From NCBI GenBank assembly GCA_013911975.1, contig JACESF010000012.1:1-64000 (forward strand): 64,000 bases of DNA. Direction: 5' to 3'. The notes beneath the pieces were generated by a model. It made no database searches. It had not been told where the DNA came from and worked only from the letters and a program-made list of their open reading frames with translations. A program made the position numbers and the translations under genes. The stretch is from Hyphomicrobiales bacterium (GTDB lineage: Bacteria; Pseudomonadota; Alphaproteobacteria; Rhizobiales; Xanthobacteraceae). Of the stretch, positions 35,510-43,225 are shown piece after piece. How positions within the stretch are numbered: the first letter of the stretch is position 1; each line of letters begins with the position of its first letter.

Positions 35510-36982
35510 ATGGCAATTGCGTTCGAAAGCACGTTCAGCTCGCTTCCAGACAGCCTCTACTCAGCCGTGAACCCAACCGCCGTCCGGCAGCCGGAATTGA
35601 TCCGCCTGAATGACGCGCTGGCCGAGGAGCTCCGCCTGGACGCGCAATGGCTGCGGAGCGCGGACGGCCTCGCGATGCTCTGCGGCAATGCCGTCGTGAG
35701 CGCGTCCACGCCCATCGCGCTCGCTTATGCCGGACACCAGTTCGGCAATTTCGTTCCCCAGCTCGGGGACGGTCGCGCCGTCCTCCTGGGAGAGGTGGTG
35801 GACCGCAGCGGCACGCGGCGCGACATCCAACTAAAGGGCGCGGGGCGCACGCCCTATTCGCGGCGGGGCGACGGGCGCGCGGCCCTGGGGCCGGTCTTGC
35901 GCGAATACATCGTCAGCGAGGCGATGGCTGCCCTGGGCGTTCCCACCACGCGCGCGCTGGCGGCCGTCGCCACCGGAGACCGGGTGCAGCGCGAGACCGG
36001 GCTTCCGGGCGCTGTTCTCACCCGTGTCGCCGCGAGCCACATCCGGGTGGGGACATTTCAGTATGCAGCCGCGCGCGGTGACGCCGAGGCCCTCCGCAGC
36101 CTCGCGGACTATGTCATCGCACGACATTTCCCCGACGCCGCCGACGCGGACAATCGATACCTTGCCCTGTTCGATCATGTGGTCCGGGCGCAGGCGAACC
36201 TCGTCGCGCACTGGATGTCGCTGGGCTTCATCCACGGCGTGATGAACACCGACAACATGGCGATCTCCGGCGAGACCATCGATTACGGCCCCTGCGCCTT
36301 CCTGGACACCTACGATCCGGCAAAGGTGTTCAGCTCCATCGACGAGTTCGGCCGCTACGCTTTCGGCAACCAGCCCCGCGTCGCAGCCTGGAACCTGGCG
36401 CGGCTGGCTGAGGCCCTGCTGCCCCTGATCGACGAGAACACGGACCGGGCCGTCGCGGCGGCGCAGGAGGTGCTCGGCGGGTTCAAGGACCTGTTCGAAG
36501 AAGCCCACCTGCGCCGGATGCGGGCGAAGCTCGGCCTCACGACCGAAGAGCCCGAGGACGCGGGGCTTGTCAGGGATCTCCTGGAGGCCATGCACGAGGG
36601 ACAGGCGGACTTCACCCTGACGTTCCGACGCCTGTCATGGCTGGCTGCAGATGAAAACGCTCCTGCCGGGCTGGCCGACCTGCTCTGCGATCCCAGGGGT
36701 CTCGAGGCCTGGTACAACCGATACACGGCCCGCCTGAGGCGGGATCCCGTCTCCCCGGAGGAGAGGGCGCGCGCCATGCTTCAGGTCAATCCGCGCGTCA
36801 TCCCGCGCAATCACCGGATCGAGGCCGTCATCCGCGCCGCCGTAGATGAGGGCGACTACACGCCGTTTCATGACCTCGTCCGCGTCCTGGCCATGCCCTG
36901 GTCGGACCAGCCCGACGACGCCAGCTACGAAGCGCCGCCGCGTCCGGGTGAAGAGGTTTCGCGGACATTCTGCGGCACGTAA
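35510..36982 (+). CDS. selO: protein adenylyltransferase SelO (YdiU family)
   Basis: Pseudokinase-fold enzyme that transfers AMP from ATP to protein Ser/Thr/Tyr in related bacteria, linked to redox homeostasis. The protein is 490 residues. Family blocks are YAGHQFGNFVPQLGDGRA, DIQLKGAGRTPYSRRGDGRA, GFIHGVMNTDNM (catalytic-loop region) and DYGPCAFLDTYDP (DFG-like). It ends TFCGT, with the near-C-terminal Cys at the position that carries selenocysteine in eukaryotic SelO. ATG 35510 matches the family N-terminus. Its GC is lower than that of the core genes. Confidence 0.94.
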   Translation: MAIAFESTFSSLPDSLYSAVNPTAVRQPELIRLNDALAEELRLDAQWLRSADGLAMLCGNAVVSASTPIALAYAGHQFGNFVPQLGDGRAVLLGEVVDRSGTRRDIQLKGAGRTPYSRRGDGRAALGPVLREYIVSEAMAALGVPTTRALAAVATGDRVQRETGLPGAVLTRVAASHIRVGTFQYAAARGDAEALRSLADYVIARHFPDAADADNRYLALFDHVVRAQANLVAHWMSLGFIHGVMNTDNMAISGETIDYGPCAFLDTYDPAKVFSSIDEFGRYAFGNQPRVAAWNLARLAEALLPLIDENTDRAVAAAQEVLGGFKDLFEEAHLRRMRAKLGLTTEEPEDAGLVRDLLEAMHEGQADFTLTFRRLSWLAADENAPAGLADLLCDPRGLEAWYNRYTARLRRDPVSPEERARAMLQVNPRVIPRNHRIEAVIRAAVDEGDYTPFHDLVRVLAMPWSDQPDDASYEAPPRPGEEVSRTFCGT

Positions 36983-37400
36983 AGCGGCCTCCTGTCTGAA
37001 GAGACCGAGCGTCTGCAGGCGGCAGACAGGAGGCGACGGGGGCAGTTGTGGGGTCGGGAGCAGACCTTACCAAGTGCGTGTCTAAACGTCCGGTATGGGG
37101 CCGGTTTCGGACTGACAGGTTTCAGATGACCAAAATAGGAAAGCTGCCGTTCCCGACGAGTGGGCGCATCCCGCCGCTTTCGACCAGCATAGCTGCGGCA
37201 AATCCAGTCGGAGGTGACTGGCTCAGGTTGCCATCATGGTAGCCGGCAGCCGGAACGGCCTATGCCGGCTAGCAGCCCCCGCAGGCATCCACACCTACGC
37301 CGAGAACCTCGTGTCGTTGATTACAAGCGGGTTCTTGGAAAACGCTCTTGCACCAAGCGGTAGAATCCCCTGAGATTACATCTGCTTGGGGAGGCCGGAT
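36983..37400. other. Intergenic region with two inverted repeats
   Basis: A 418-base gap between selO and the thymidylate-synthase-like gene, with no supportable CDS. GCCTCCTGTCTG (36987-36998) and CAGACAGGAGGC (37023-37034) form a 12-bp perfect stem with a 24-base loop just after selO, a possible transcript end without a T run. TAGCCGGCA (37240-37248) and TGCCGGCTA (37263-37271) form a second 9-bp hairpin. The promoter of the downstream operon should be in the last 150 bases. Confidence 0.6.
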
Positions 37401-38375
37401 TTGGAAATCATCGAAGATAGTCTGGACGGTCTGCTGGTGGTTTTGTACGAGGCGCTCATGAAGTCGGGCGACAAGCAGGAAGGCTCGCGCGGGCCTATGC
37501 TCGAACTGCTCGGCGTGACGCTGCGGCTGACCAAACCACGGGCCAGGTTGAGCAGGTCCGAGGACCGGGGCAAACCTTTCAGCGCGCTCGGCGAGCTGCT
37601 TTGGTATCTCACCGGCTCCGACAAGCTCGACTTCATCGAAGCCTACGTGCCACGCTACAAGGATGAGGCGGAAGACGGCCTCATTCACGGAGCTTACGGC
37701 CCGCGCCTTTTCGCGATGCGCGGCAAGACCAATCAGGTTCAAAACGTGCTGGAGATGCTGGCCAAGAATGCCGGGTCGAAGCGCGCGGTCATTCAGCTCT
37801 TCAATGCGGAAGATATCGAAAAGCGTTACCCGGAAATTCCATGCACGACGACCCTGCAGTTCATGGGACGAAACGGTCGTCTCCACATGTCGGTGACGAT
37901 GAGATCCAACGACGCCTATCTCGGGCTGCCGCACGACGTGTTCTGCTTCACCATGATCCAGGAAATGGTCGCGACGACGCTCGGGCTGGAGGTTGGCGAA
38001 TACTATCACTACGTCGGCAGCATGCACCTCTACACCGAGGCTCTCGACGGGGCATCCCGGTACAATAAAGAGGGGCACCAGCGCACCGTCGAGATGCCGG
38101 CGATGCCCCCGGGCAAGCCATTTGACTTCGTACAGGCATTGCGTAAAGCGGAAGACCGCCTTCGGCACGCAGAACCGGTTGATGCTGCCACCATTGCGCC
38201 TGACGGATACTGGGCGGATATCGTGCGGCTCTACCAAGCCTACTGGGCCAGTGGTGACGACGCTGCGCTCGACACCCTAAGAGACGCGGTCAGTACGCCC
38301 ATTTACAAGAATTACATCGACGGTCGCCGCGCCTTGAAGCGGAGGACCTTCCTAACTAGGGACAACTCTCCGTAA
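37401..38375 (+). CDS. thymidylate-synthase-fold enzyme, predicted deoxycytidylate (hydroxy)methyltransferase
   Basis: A 324-residue ThyA homologue. It has the ELLWYLTG block with the conserved Glu (Glu65), nucleophile Cys148 in EIPCTTTLQF, the phosphate-binding MRSND (Arg168-Ser169) and the ribose-binding pair His209/Tyr211 in GSMHLY. At the position of E. coli ThyA Asn177, which selects dUMP, it has Asp179 (LGLPHDVFCF). Asp here is characteristic of dCMP hydroxymethylases such as T4 gp42, and Asn-to-Asp change in ThyA gives dCMP activity. Product is therefore predicted to be 5-(hydroxy)methyl-dCMP rather than dTMP. TTG 37401 is chosen because GGGGAGG sits 6 bases upstream; an in-frame TTG at 37386 precedes that site. 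Its stop overlaps the next start (TAATG). Confidence 0.85.
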   Translation: MEIIEDSLDGLLVVLYEALMKSGDKQEGSRGPMLELLGVTLRLTKPRARLSRSEDRGKPFSALGELLWYLTGSDKLDFIEAYVPRYKDEAEDGLIHGAYGPRLFAMRGKTNQVQNVLEMLAKNAGSKRAVIQLFNAEDIEKRYPEIPCTTTLQFMGRNGRLHMSVTMRSNDAYLGLPHDVFCFTMIQEMVATTLGLEVGEYYHYVGSMHLYTEALDGASRYNKEGHQRTVEMPAMPPGKPFDFVQALRKAEDRLRHAEPVDAATIAPDGYWADIVRLYQAYWASGDDAALDTLRDAVSTPIYKNYIDGRRALKRRTFLTRDNSP

Positions 38376-39292
38376 TGTGGCCGACTAGGCAAACCCAGAA
38401 GCAGAATATCGCCAACAAGCTGCTGGACTTCAGCGCCAACCACAGGCTACTGCCGGGCATTCCCGACCCGCTGGCGCTCGATACGCTGGCGATGCAATTC
38501 GTCGCGAGCCTCAGGCGCGAGGACTACTACAGGCTTGTCCAACGAACCGCGATCGGGCCACGGCGCGCCGATCCTAATAACGACGCCTTTGACGCGGAGC
38601 GTGCGGTCGCCCATCACGTCCAGAACGGCAACCTAGAGGAGGCCGCGTGGCTGGTATTCCTCATGACCCATCTGGCGCGTCCGGCCGACACGGGTTGGCT
38701 TCGCTTACGCCAGATCTACGGCAGGCTGGGACAGGGCATCTGGACATGGAATGTTGTGGCAGCCGACCCTCAAGCGTTCCTTGACTGGCTGGCAGCCAAT
38801 TGGCAGTCCGTAGGCGGCAAGTTTGGCAATCACAGGAAGTACGAAAGCCTCGATCCGGGATCGAACCGGGCGTTCGGCAAGGTGCTGACAACCTATCTCG
38901 ACTGGATCGGCGCCGAAGGTCACGTCGCGTTCTTCGCTCGTACCGTAAGGGAAGCCGGTAACGACCCGGGCACGATTTTCGACCACCTCTATCAGGGGAT
39001 GACGGTTCTGAGTTTCGGGCGCTTGGCGAAATTTGATTATCTCGCCCTCATCGGCAGATACGGCATCGCCCCGATCCAAGCCGGTCAGGCGTATTTCCGT
39101 GGCGCTACAGGGCCGGCTCGCGGCGCCAAGTTGTTGTTCGACGGCAACGCGGACAGCGGGACGGACCCTGATACGCTACAAGACCGAGTCGGCGAGCTGG
39201 ACGGGGTATTGGACGTGGGCATGCAGGTCATGGAAGACGCGCTCTGCAACTGGCAGAAGAGTCCGACAACCTTTATCCACTTCAAAGGTTAG
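38375..39292 (+). CDS. alpha-glutamyl/putrescinyl-thymine pyrophosphorylase-like protein (clade 3-like)
   Basis: A 305-residue soluble protein. I recognise the pattern of clade 3 aGPT-Pplase proteins, a family predicted by comparative genomics to attach amino acid or polyamine groups to activated hydroxymethylpyrimidines in DNA. Blocks that support this are DAFDAERAVAHHVQNGNLEE, AAWLVFLMTHLARP, WQSVGGKFGNHRKYESLD and ARFDYL-like AKFDYLALIGRYGI. The ATG overlaps the stop of the thymidylate-synthase-like gene by one base, so the two are probably made together. Its stop codon shares two bases with the stop of the convergent ImmA/IrrE gene. The family call is from memory; the reaction is inference. 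Confidence 0.62.
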   Translation: MWPTRQTQKQNIANKLLDFSANHRLLPGIPDPLALDTLAMQFVASLRREDYYRLVQRTAIGPRRADPNNDAFDAERAVAHHVQNGNLEEAAWLVFLMTHLARPADTGWLRLRQIYGRLGQGIWTWNVVAADPQAFLDWLAANWQSVGGKFGNHRKYESLDPGSNRAFGKVLTTYLDWIGAEGHVAFFARTVREAGNDPGTIFDHLYQGMTVLSFGRLAKFDYLALIGRYGIAPIQAGQAYFRGATGPARGAKLLFDGNADSGTDPDTLQDRVGELDGVLDVGMQVMEDALCNWQKSPTTFIHFKG

Positions 39293-40389
39293 ACAAGCGC
39301 TGTCCCGATCTCTTCCCAGGTCCAGCGACGTTTCAGTCCGTTCATCTGGTTGTGGCCGATGACCTGACGGTGCTGCAGCTGGCCGACAGTTATACCAGGA
39401 GACACGCCGACCGAACGGCTGAAGCGCAGGATAGCATCGCGCGTGGGATTGAGCTCATCGAACTCGCCAACACGATTCAGAGGGATCAGGCACGAGCTGG
39501 CGAACTCGTTGGCTTCGCGCTCACTCTGTTCGTCACCCGAGGTGTCGTCCTGATCGACGAATGTCGCCGCCTTGTGAAGCAGGAGGTGACCAATCTCATG
39601 GAACAGGGTGAACCAGAAATGATCGTCTGCCCGGTGCCGAAAACTCATTAGGATCATCGATTTCCCAGGCGAGACCATACGGCTTGCGCCGCTAGCGCGG
39701 CAGCCTTTCGGCGCGCGGACGACAACCAGGGCCACGCCCACTTCGGCCAGCAACGTCCGCAGCGACGGCAGGAATCGGACCGGCTTGGAAACACGCGAGA
39801 GTTTACGCACACTATCGAGACGGTCCTGCAGGTTGCCGGGATTCCATTCCCCGGTTTCAGTGAGCTCGGCTTCCATTTCGCCGCGTCGCAACCAACGCAG
39901 GACGGACTCTTCGGAAGACTCGAGAGTCTGCGACGTGCGGAACCGTGTGGCGCCGATTAGCGAGCCGTACTGCCGCTCCCACGATTCGAACTTGGGGACG
40001 TTGAAATACACCAGTCGGCTACGCAGCTCTTCGAGTAGCTTTTCCGCAGAGGCGTTGGCAGGCAATTTCTTGCCGCTCGGTGACGGTACGCGCATCAACC
40101 ACGCGTCGCGCTCGGATTCGGTCAACATCGTGACGGCGCGATCAACCGCGTCCTCGAAATTTGCCTGACGCTTGAGCCAGAATGCCTCGCCCCCGCCCAG
40201 GCGCTTCGACAAGGACCGGGCGATGGTCGCGTCAATTGCCAGGGAGCCGTCGCAGATCGCGCGTACGGTGTTCATTCCGCCGTCGAAGTCGACGGACAAC
40301 TCCTGGGCGGTAACGCCGCGACGGTGCATTACGGCGCGGACGGAGTCGCCGGGCTTGGAGAACCAGTCGGTTGCTGCCTGCTCACCCAT
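39289..40389 (-). CDS. XRE-type HTH plus ImmA/IrrE metallopeptidase
   Basis: A 366-residue two-domain protein. The N-terminal part is a HigA-like helix-turn-helix (SVRAVMHRRGVTAQELSVDF and then ATIARSLSKRLGGGEAFWL). The C-terminal domain is an ImmA/IrrE zinc peptidase with HEIGHLLLH at residues 264-272 and the third ligand in EREANEFASSCLIP. Relatives act as antitoxin-like repressors or cleave repressors during phage and element induction. ATG 40389 overlaps the upstream RelE/HigB-like gene by eight bases; a TTG at 40404 would add five residues. Toxin-first order matches higBA-type loci. It converges on the aGPT-like gene with interlocked stop codons. Confidence 0.85.
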   Translation of the reverse strand: MGEQAATDWFSKPGDSVRAVMHRRGVTAQELSVDFDGGMNTVRAICDGSLAIDATIARSLSKRLGGGEAFWLKRQANFEDAVDRAVTMLTESERDAWLMRVPSPSGKKLPANASAEKLLEELRSRLVYFNVPKFESWERQYGSLIGATRFRTSQTLESSEESVLRWLRRGEMEAELTETGEWNPGNLQDRLDSVRKLSRVSKPVRFLPSLRTLLAEVGVALVVVRAPKGCRASGASRMVSPGKSMILMSFRHRADDHFWFTLFHEIGHLLLHKAATFVDQDDTSGDEQSEREANEFASSCLIPLNRVGEFDELNPTRDAILRFSRSVGVSPGITVGQLQHRQVIGHNQMNGLKRRWTWEEIGTALV

Positions 40390-40717
40390 CAGTGTCCGTT
40401 CCAATCTGAACCAATTTCAGATACCGCACCGTTTGCCACTTCACGGTGCCGTCGTCTTCTTTTTCGAACTTCGTTCCCACAGGAATCAATCTCGCGAACG
40501 AGTCTGACCCAAATGCGAGCATGAGACTACAATCTTCCTGAACCGCTACTTCTTCGCCCAAGAATTTGATCCAGTCGGCGGCATTCTCCATGGCCTCCGC
40601 GTCTGCCAGCGCTGTCAACAAGGCGCGCGCGTTGAGGGCGCCATATACCGTTTCCGCCACGGCGTACTCGCAGCAACGCTTCTTCAGTTCCGTCGTGTCG
40701 AAGGAGATGTTCAGCAT
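40382..40717 (-). CDS. RelE/HigB-like small protein, candidate toxin
   Basis: A 111-residue protein. The first half (SFDTTELKKRCCEY, then VYGALNARALLTALADAEAM) resembles the N-terminal helices of RelE/ParE/HigB-superfamily toxins. The second half is strand-rich (SLMLAFGSDSFARLIPVG and VKWQTVRYLKLVQIG), consistent with the RelE-like sheet. The match is weak and made by eye. Its position immediately before, and overlapping, an XRE-ImmA gene is the main support for a toxin role. It could instead be an unrelated partner of the ImmA protein. Confidence 0.55.
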   Translation of the reverse strand: MLNISFDTTELKKRCCEYAVAETVYGALNARALLTALADAEAMENAADWIKFLGEEVAVQEDCSLMLAFGSDSFARLIPVGTKFEKEDDGTVKWQTVRYLKLVQIGTDTDG

Positions 40718-40763
40718 CTGGTGCGGGCACGTCGCATTGTCGGAGCCATCGGGACGCGTCAGA

Positions 40764-41126
40764 TCAGTTGCGTTGGGGCAGGGGCGAATTATCCGGCCGG
40801 GCTGCCCGCTTGGTCCTAATGATCTCGAGCCGATCCCAATTGCGCGACAGTTCGGTCTCGCCGGCCTCAGTCATATCGAAACCGGAAGCCGAGCAGAGGC
40901 CCGCCAGCGTCACCATGACGCCGCCCGCCTCAAGCTGCGGCTGCCCCGGGGGGCGGGAGAAGACGTAATCGACCAAGGCGATCGCGTCCGCGCGCGATCC
41001 GCCACTTGCCTGCGCCAGCTCTAGCGCTTCCTCGAGAAAGCGATGCAACCGCTCTTGCACGTCGGAAGTCGCTTCAGCCGGGAAACAGGCCGTCATCCAA
41101 TCCTTCACCCGATCCTGGAAATCCAT
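40764..41126 (-). CDS. MazG-like nucleotide pyrophosphohydrolase
   Basis: A 120-residue protein with the all-alpha NTP-pyrophosphatase pattern. The first acidic helix is RLHRFLEEALELAQ, giving the EE..E ligands, and a second is in QLEAGGVMVTLAGLCSASG. It begins MDFQDRVKDWMTACF, like phage and plasmid MazG-like proteins. It should hydrolyse a (deoxy)nucleoside triphosphate to the monophosphate plus pyrophosphate; the preferred base is unknown. ATG 41126 has GGAGG 5 bases upstream. Its place beside a dCMP-type thymidylate-synthase homologue suggests a role in the nucleotide pool. A palindrome lies 42 bases upstream. Confidence 0.75.
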   Translation of the reverse strand: MDFQDRVKDWMTACFPAEATSDVQERLHRFLEEALELAQASGGSRADAIALVDYVFSRPPGQPQLEAGGVMVTLAGLCSASGFDMTEAGETELSRNWDRLEIIRTKRAARPDNSPLPQRN

Positions 41127-41574
41127 TCCTGCCTCCATTGAGTCAATGGTTAGGCACAGATCCCTTGGCACGAAAGATTTCGTGCATGCGGACGGAAGCC
41201 AAGTACGGCCTAATCCACAGAAATAAGGAGTCACTGCGTTGATCGCGTGGATGCAACGCTTCGTGCGCGAGCGTTCTGTCAGCCAAAGCAGACTTTCTCC
41301 TTCCCAGCCCAGTCTTTGATCAGACGGTCCCGCGATGTCCGCTTTTAGGGATACACGTAGGGTCGTCGAACGACGGACATGGGGGCGCAAAGCAGGCGTA
41401 TCTGCGCGCTGCTCGAAGGTCGGCATGGGGCGCTCAGCGGCCCCACGTGCCACTGCGGCACAGCTACGACGCAGCCATTATGAGACTAAGATATTCAAAC
41501 GCTCACCTGCTATGGCGCGGTCGTCGCAGGCCCATGGACCACCCCTAAGGCGGCGATGGGCCCCGAGCGCGGGG
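41127..41574. promoter_or_regulatory. Intergenic region with an 18-bp palindrome upstream of the MazG-like gene
   Basis: About 450 bases with no supportable gene. GCACGAAA-GA-TTTCGTGC at 41168-41185 is a perfect palindrome except for its two central bases. It lies 42-59 bases upstream of the MazG-like start, where an operator would sit. The remainder (41190-41574) has short frames on both strands but no recognisable product, and marks the right edge of the lower-GC stretch. Confidence 0.5.
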
Positions 41575-41880
41575 CTAAGCGTCGAGCACCCATGACAAGG
41601 TGGCGAGCGCCACGATCCCTGCGAGGAGGCCGCCGAAGACCAACATCCAGGTGCCGGCGGTGGGCAGTTTGCGGGTGGGCGATCGCGGGTCTTCTTTTCC
41701 CGCCGGCCGCGTCAGATCCTCTGCGGGATGCGCCGTTTGCTGAATGCCCTGAGGATGGGTCCCGGCGGCTTCGTCGTCCGTTCCCAAGGGCGCCGCGGCG
41801 AAATCGGGGAAGGCGACCTTATCGCCTGTCGCTCCTGAATCGATCCGCCATCGCAGGCGGGAGGATGCGGACTTTTCCAT
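41575..41880 (-). CDS. small protein with C-terminal membrane helix
   Basis: A 101-residue protein. A hydrophilic N-terminus (MEKSASSRLRWRIDSGATGD, then KVAFPDFAAAPLGTDDEAAG) is followed by a basic linker (KEDPRSPTRK) and one C-terminal membrane helix (MLVFGGLLAGIVALATLSWV). ATG 41880 has AAGGAGG 5 bases upstream. I do not recognise the family. It is downstream of the TIGR02588/TIGR02587 pair on the same strand, 92 bases away. Confidence 0.6.
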   Translation of the reverse strand: MEKSASSRLRWRIDSGATGDKVAFPDFAAAPLGTDDEAAGTHPQGIQQTAHPAEDLTRPAGKEDPRSPTRKLPTAGTWMLVFGGLLAGIVALATLSWVLDA

Positions 41881-41972
41881 GGAGGCCTCCTTTGTCGGAG
41901 CAACCCTCCACAAGGCCGAAAGTTTCCCCCACGCGGCCTCCGCTGCCCCCGTCGAAAGCGCGGGTCTTCCCG

Positions 41973-42380
41973 CTACGGGTCGCGATAGCCCTGCACCATC
42001 GGCGCGACGGTGCGAGGGTCGGTCCCCGTCGGCAGGATCATGACCGCGCGCCGTTCGGACATGCGCGGCACGAAGTCGATGGTGGCCTCGCCCCCTTTGC
42101 CCGCTTCGGACGATGACCGCACCGACACGTCGGCGGCGGTCGTCCCTCCGGAATTGACGACACGAAGATCCAGCGCCAGGCCTGCTGCGGTTTCTCGCGC
42201 CGCCGTCGCTTCGATGCTCAGGTCCGCCGGGGTCTGCGCGCGGGTCAGGCCCTCGAACGTGAGGAAGCCCATCATGGCGACGGCGATTGCGGCTCCGCCC
42301 AATCCGCAGACCCATTCCAGAACCGGGACCGCCCGTGCGGCTCGGTGTTTGCGGTCGTCGTCCTGCCCCTTATCTGCCAT
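41973..42380 (-). CDS. TIGR02588 family protein
   Basis: A 135-residue protein. A basic N-terminus and one membrane helix (about residues 20-42, VLEWVCGLGGAAIAVAMMGF) lead to a periplasmic beta-rich domain (LALDLRVVNSGGTTAADVSV and later ATIDFVPRMSERRAVMI). This is the TIGR02588 layout. In other genomes the gene is paired with TIGR02587, exactly as here (11-base gap). The function is unknown; the exported domain resembles a small Ig-like fold. Confidence 0.8.
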   Translation of the reverse strand: MADKGQDDDRKHRAARAVPVLEWVCGLGGAAIAVAMMGFLTFEGLTRAQTPADLSIEATAARETAAGLALDLRVVNSGGTTAADVSVRSSSEAGKGGEATIDFVPRMSERRAVMILPTGTDPRTVAPMVQGYRDP

Positions 42381-42391
42381 CCCGCATCTCC

Positions 42392-43225
42392 CTAAACGAC
42401 GAGGCGCGCCGTTGCGGCGCCGAGCGAGGCGGGAAAGCCGAGCACAGTGGTCATCATGGCCAGATGGCCGACGCCTGCCCCGTCGAGGCGGCCGAACGCC
42501 CAGAGAATGAACATGGAGACCAAGAGCGCGACGCCGTATCCAGCCAGGCTGTACCGCACGAAGACACCCACGAAGCCCTGCCCTTCCGGCCACGCCTCCT
42601 GTCCGGCAAGCTCGACGCGATAGACGAGGATGTGGAGCAGGATCAACGAGATGCCGGCCAGGGCGAGCGCGTGCCAGGGCGTCATCAGGGCGGCGATGAC
42701 CTCGATCTCGTCGGTGGGCGCCACGTTGAAGCCGATGAATATGGCGCCGGCGAACATCAAGAACAATTCCGCCCCATAGGAGGTGGCGGTTTCGTCCTCA
42801 TCGCCCGGTTCGTCGTCCGATTGCGAGGCGGCGAACTGCTTGCGCGCCAGAATGGCGCCGATGCCGGCCGGAATGGATTGCACCGCGATCTTGCCGACGA
42901 TCTCCGACAGCGGTGTCTCGGTTGTCGCCACGCCGAAGACCAGGAGGAAGCCGGCTCCCACCAGGGATGCGATCAGAAATGCAGAAAACGCGTCGAGCAC
43001 CACGTCTCGCCACGAGCCCTGGCTGCGAAACCCCACGTGTCGCGACAGGCCCACGAGCAGCATCATCGTCACAAGAAGGAAAAGGCACAGCCGCAGGCGC
43101 TCGGCAGTGAACCCCAGCCACCACATTTCCATCGTCATCGCGAGTGGAAAGGAAAAGAGGATCGCGCCGCCAGCCGCTCGAACCAGATCGCGCGCGTAGC
43201 TGCCGCTGGTTTTCCGCTTCTGCAT
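42392..43225 (-). CDS. TIGR02587 family (DUF2391) integral membrane protein
   Basis: A 277-residue protein with about seven membrane helices. They include AAGGAILFSFPLAMTMEMWW, LCLFLLVTMMLLVGLSRHVG, AFLIASLVGAGFLLVFG, and a C-terminal helix near VALLVSMFILWAF. It matches the TIGR02587 family and is partnered with TIGR02588. The function is unknown. The start is ambiguous: ATG 43225 is used; a GTG at 43261 adds twelve residues. It is divergent from the Ku-LigD-Ku operon, with the promoter region at 43226-43375. Confidence 0.8.
   Translation of the reverse strand: MQKRKTSGSYARDLVRAAGGAILFSFPLAMTMEMWWLGFTAERLRLCLFLLVTMMLLVGLSRHVGFRSQGSWRDVVLDAFSAFLIASLVGAGFLLVFGVATTETPLSEIVGKIAVQSIPAGIGAILARKQFAASQSDDEPGDEDETATSYGAELFLMFAGAIFIGFNVAPTDEIEVIAALMTPWHALALAGISLILLHILVYRVELAGQEAWPEGQGFVGVFVRYSLAGYGVALLVSMFILWAFGRLDGAGVGHLAMMTTVLGFPASLGAATARLVV

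Noticed and set aside
36400..36982. SelO as a selenoprotein
   Set aside because: The near-C-terminal residue is encoded by TGC (Cys) followed by GGC ACG and a TAA stop, so there is no in-frame TGA and no sign of a selenocysteine element.
41335..41595. Plus-strand 86-codon frame in the intergenic stretch
   Set aside because: No ribosome-binding site, no recognisable motif and Arg-rich shadow-like composition.
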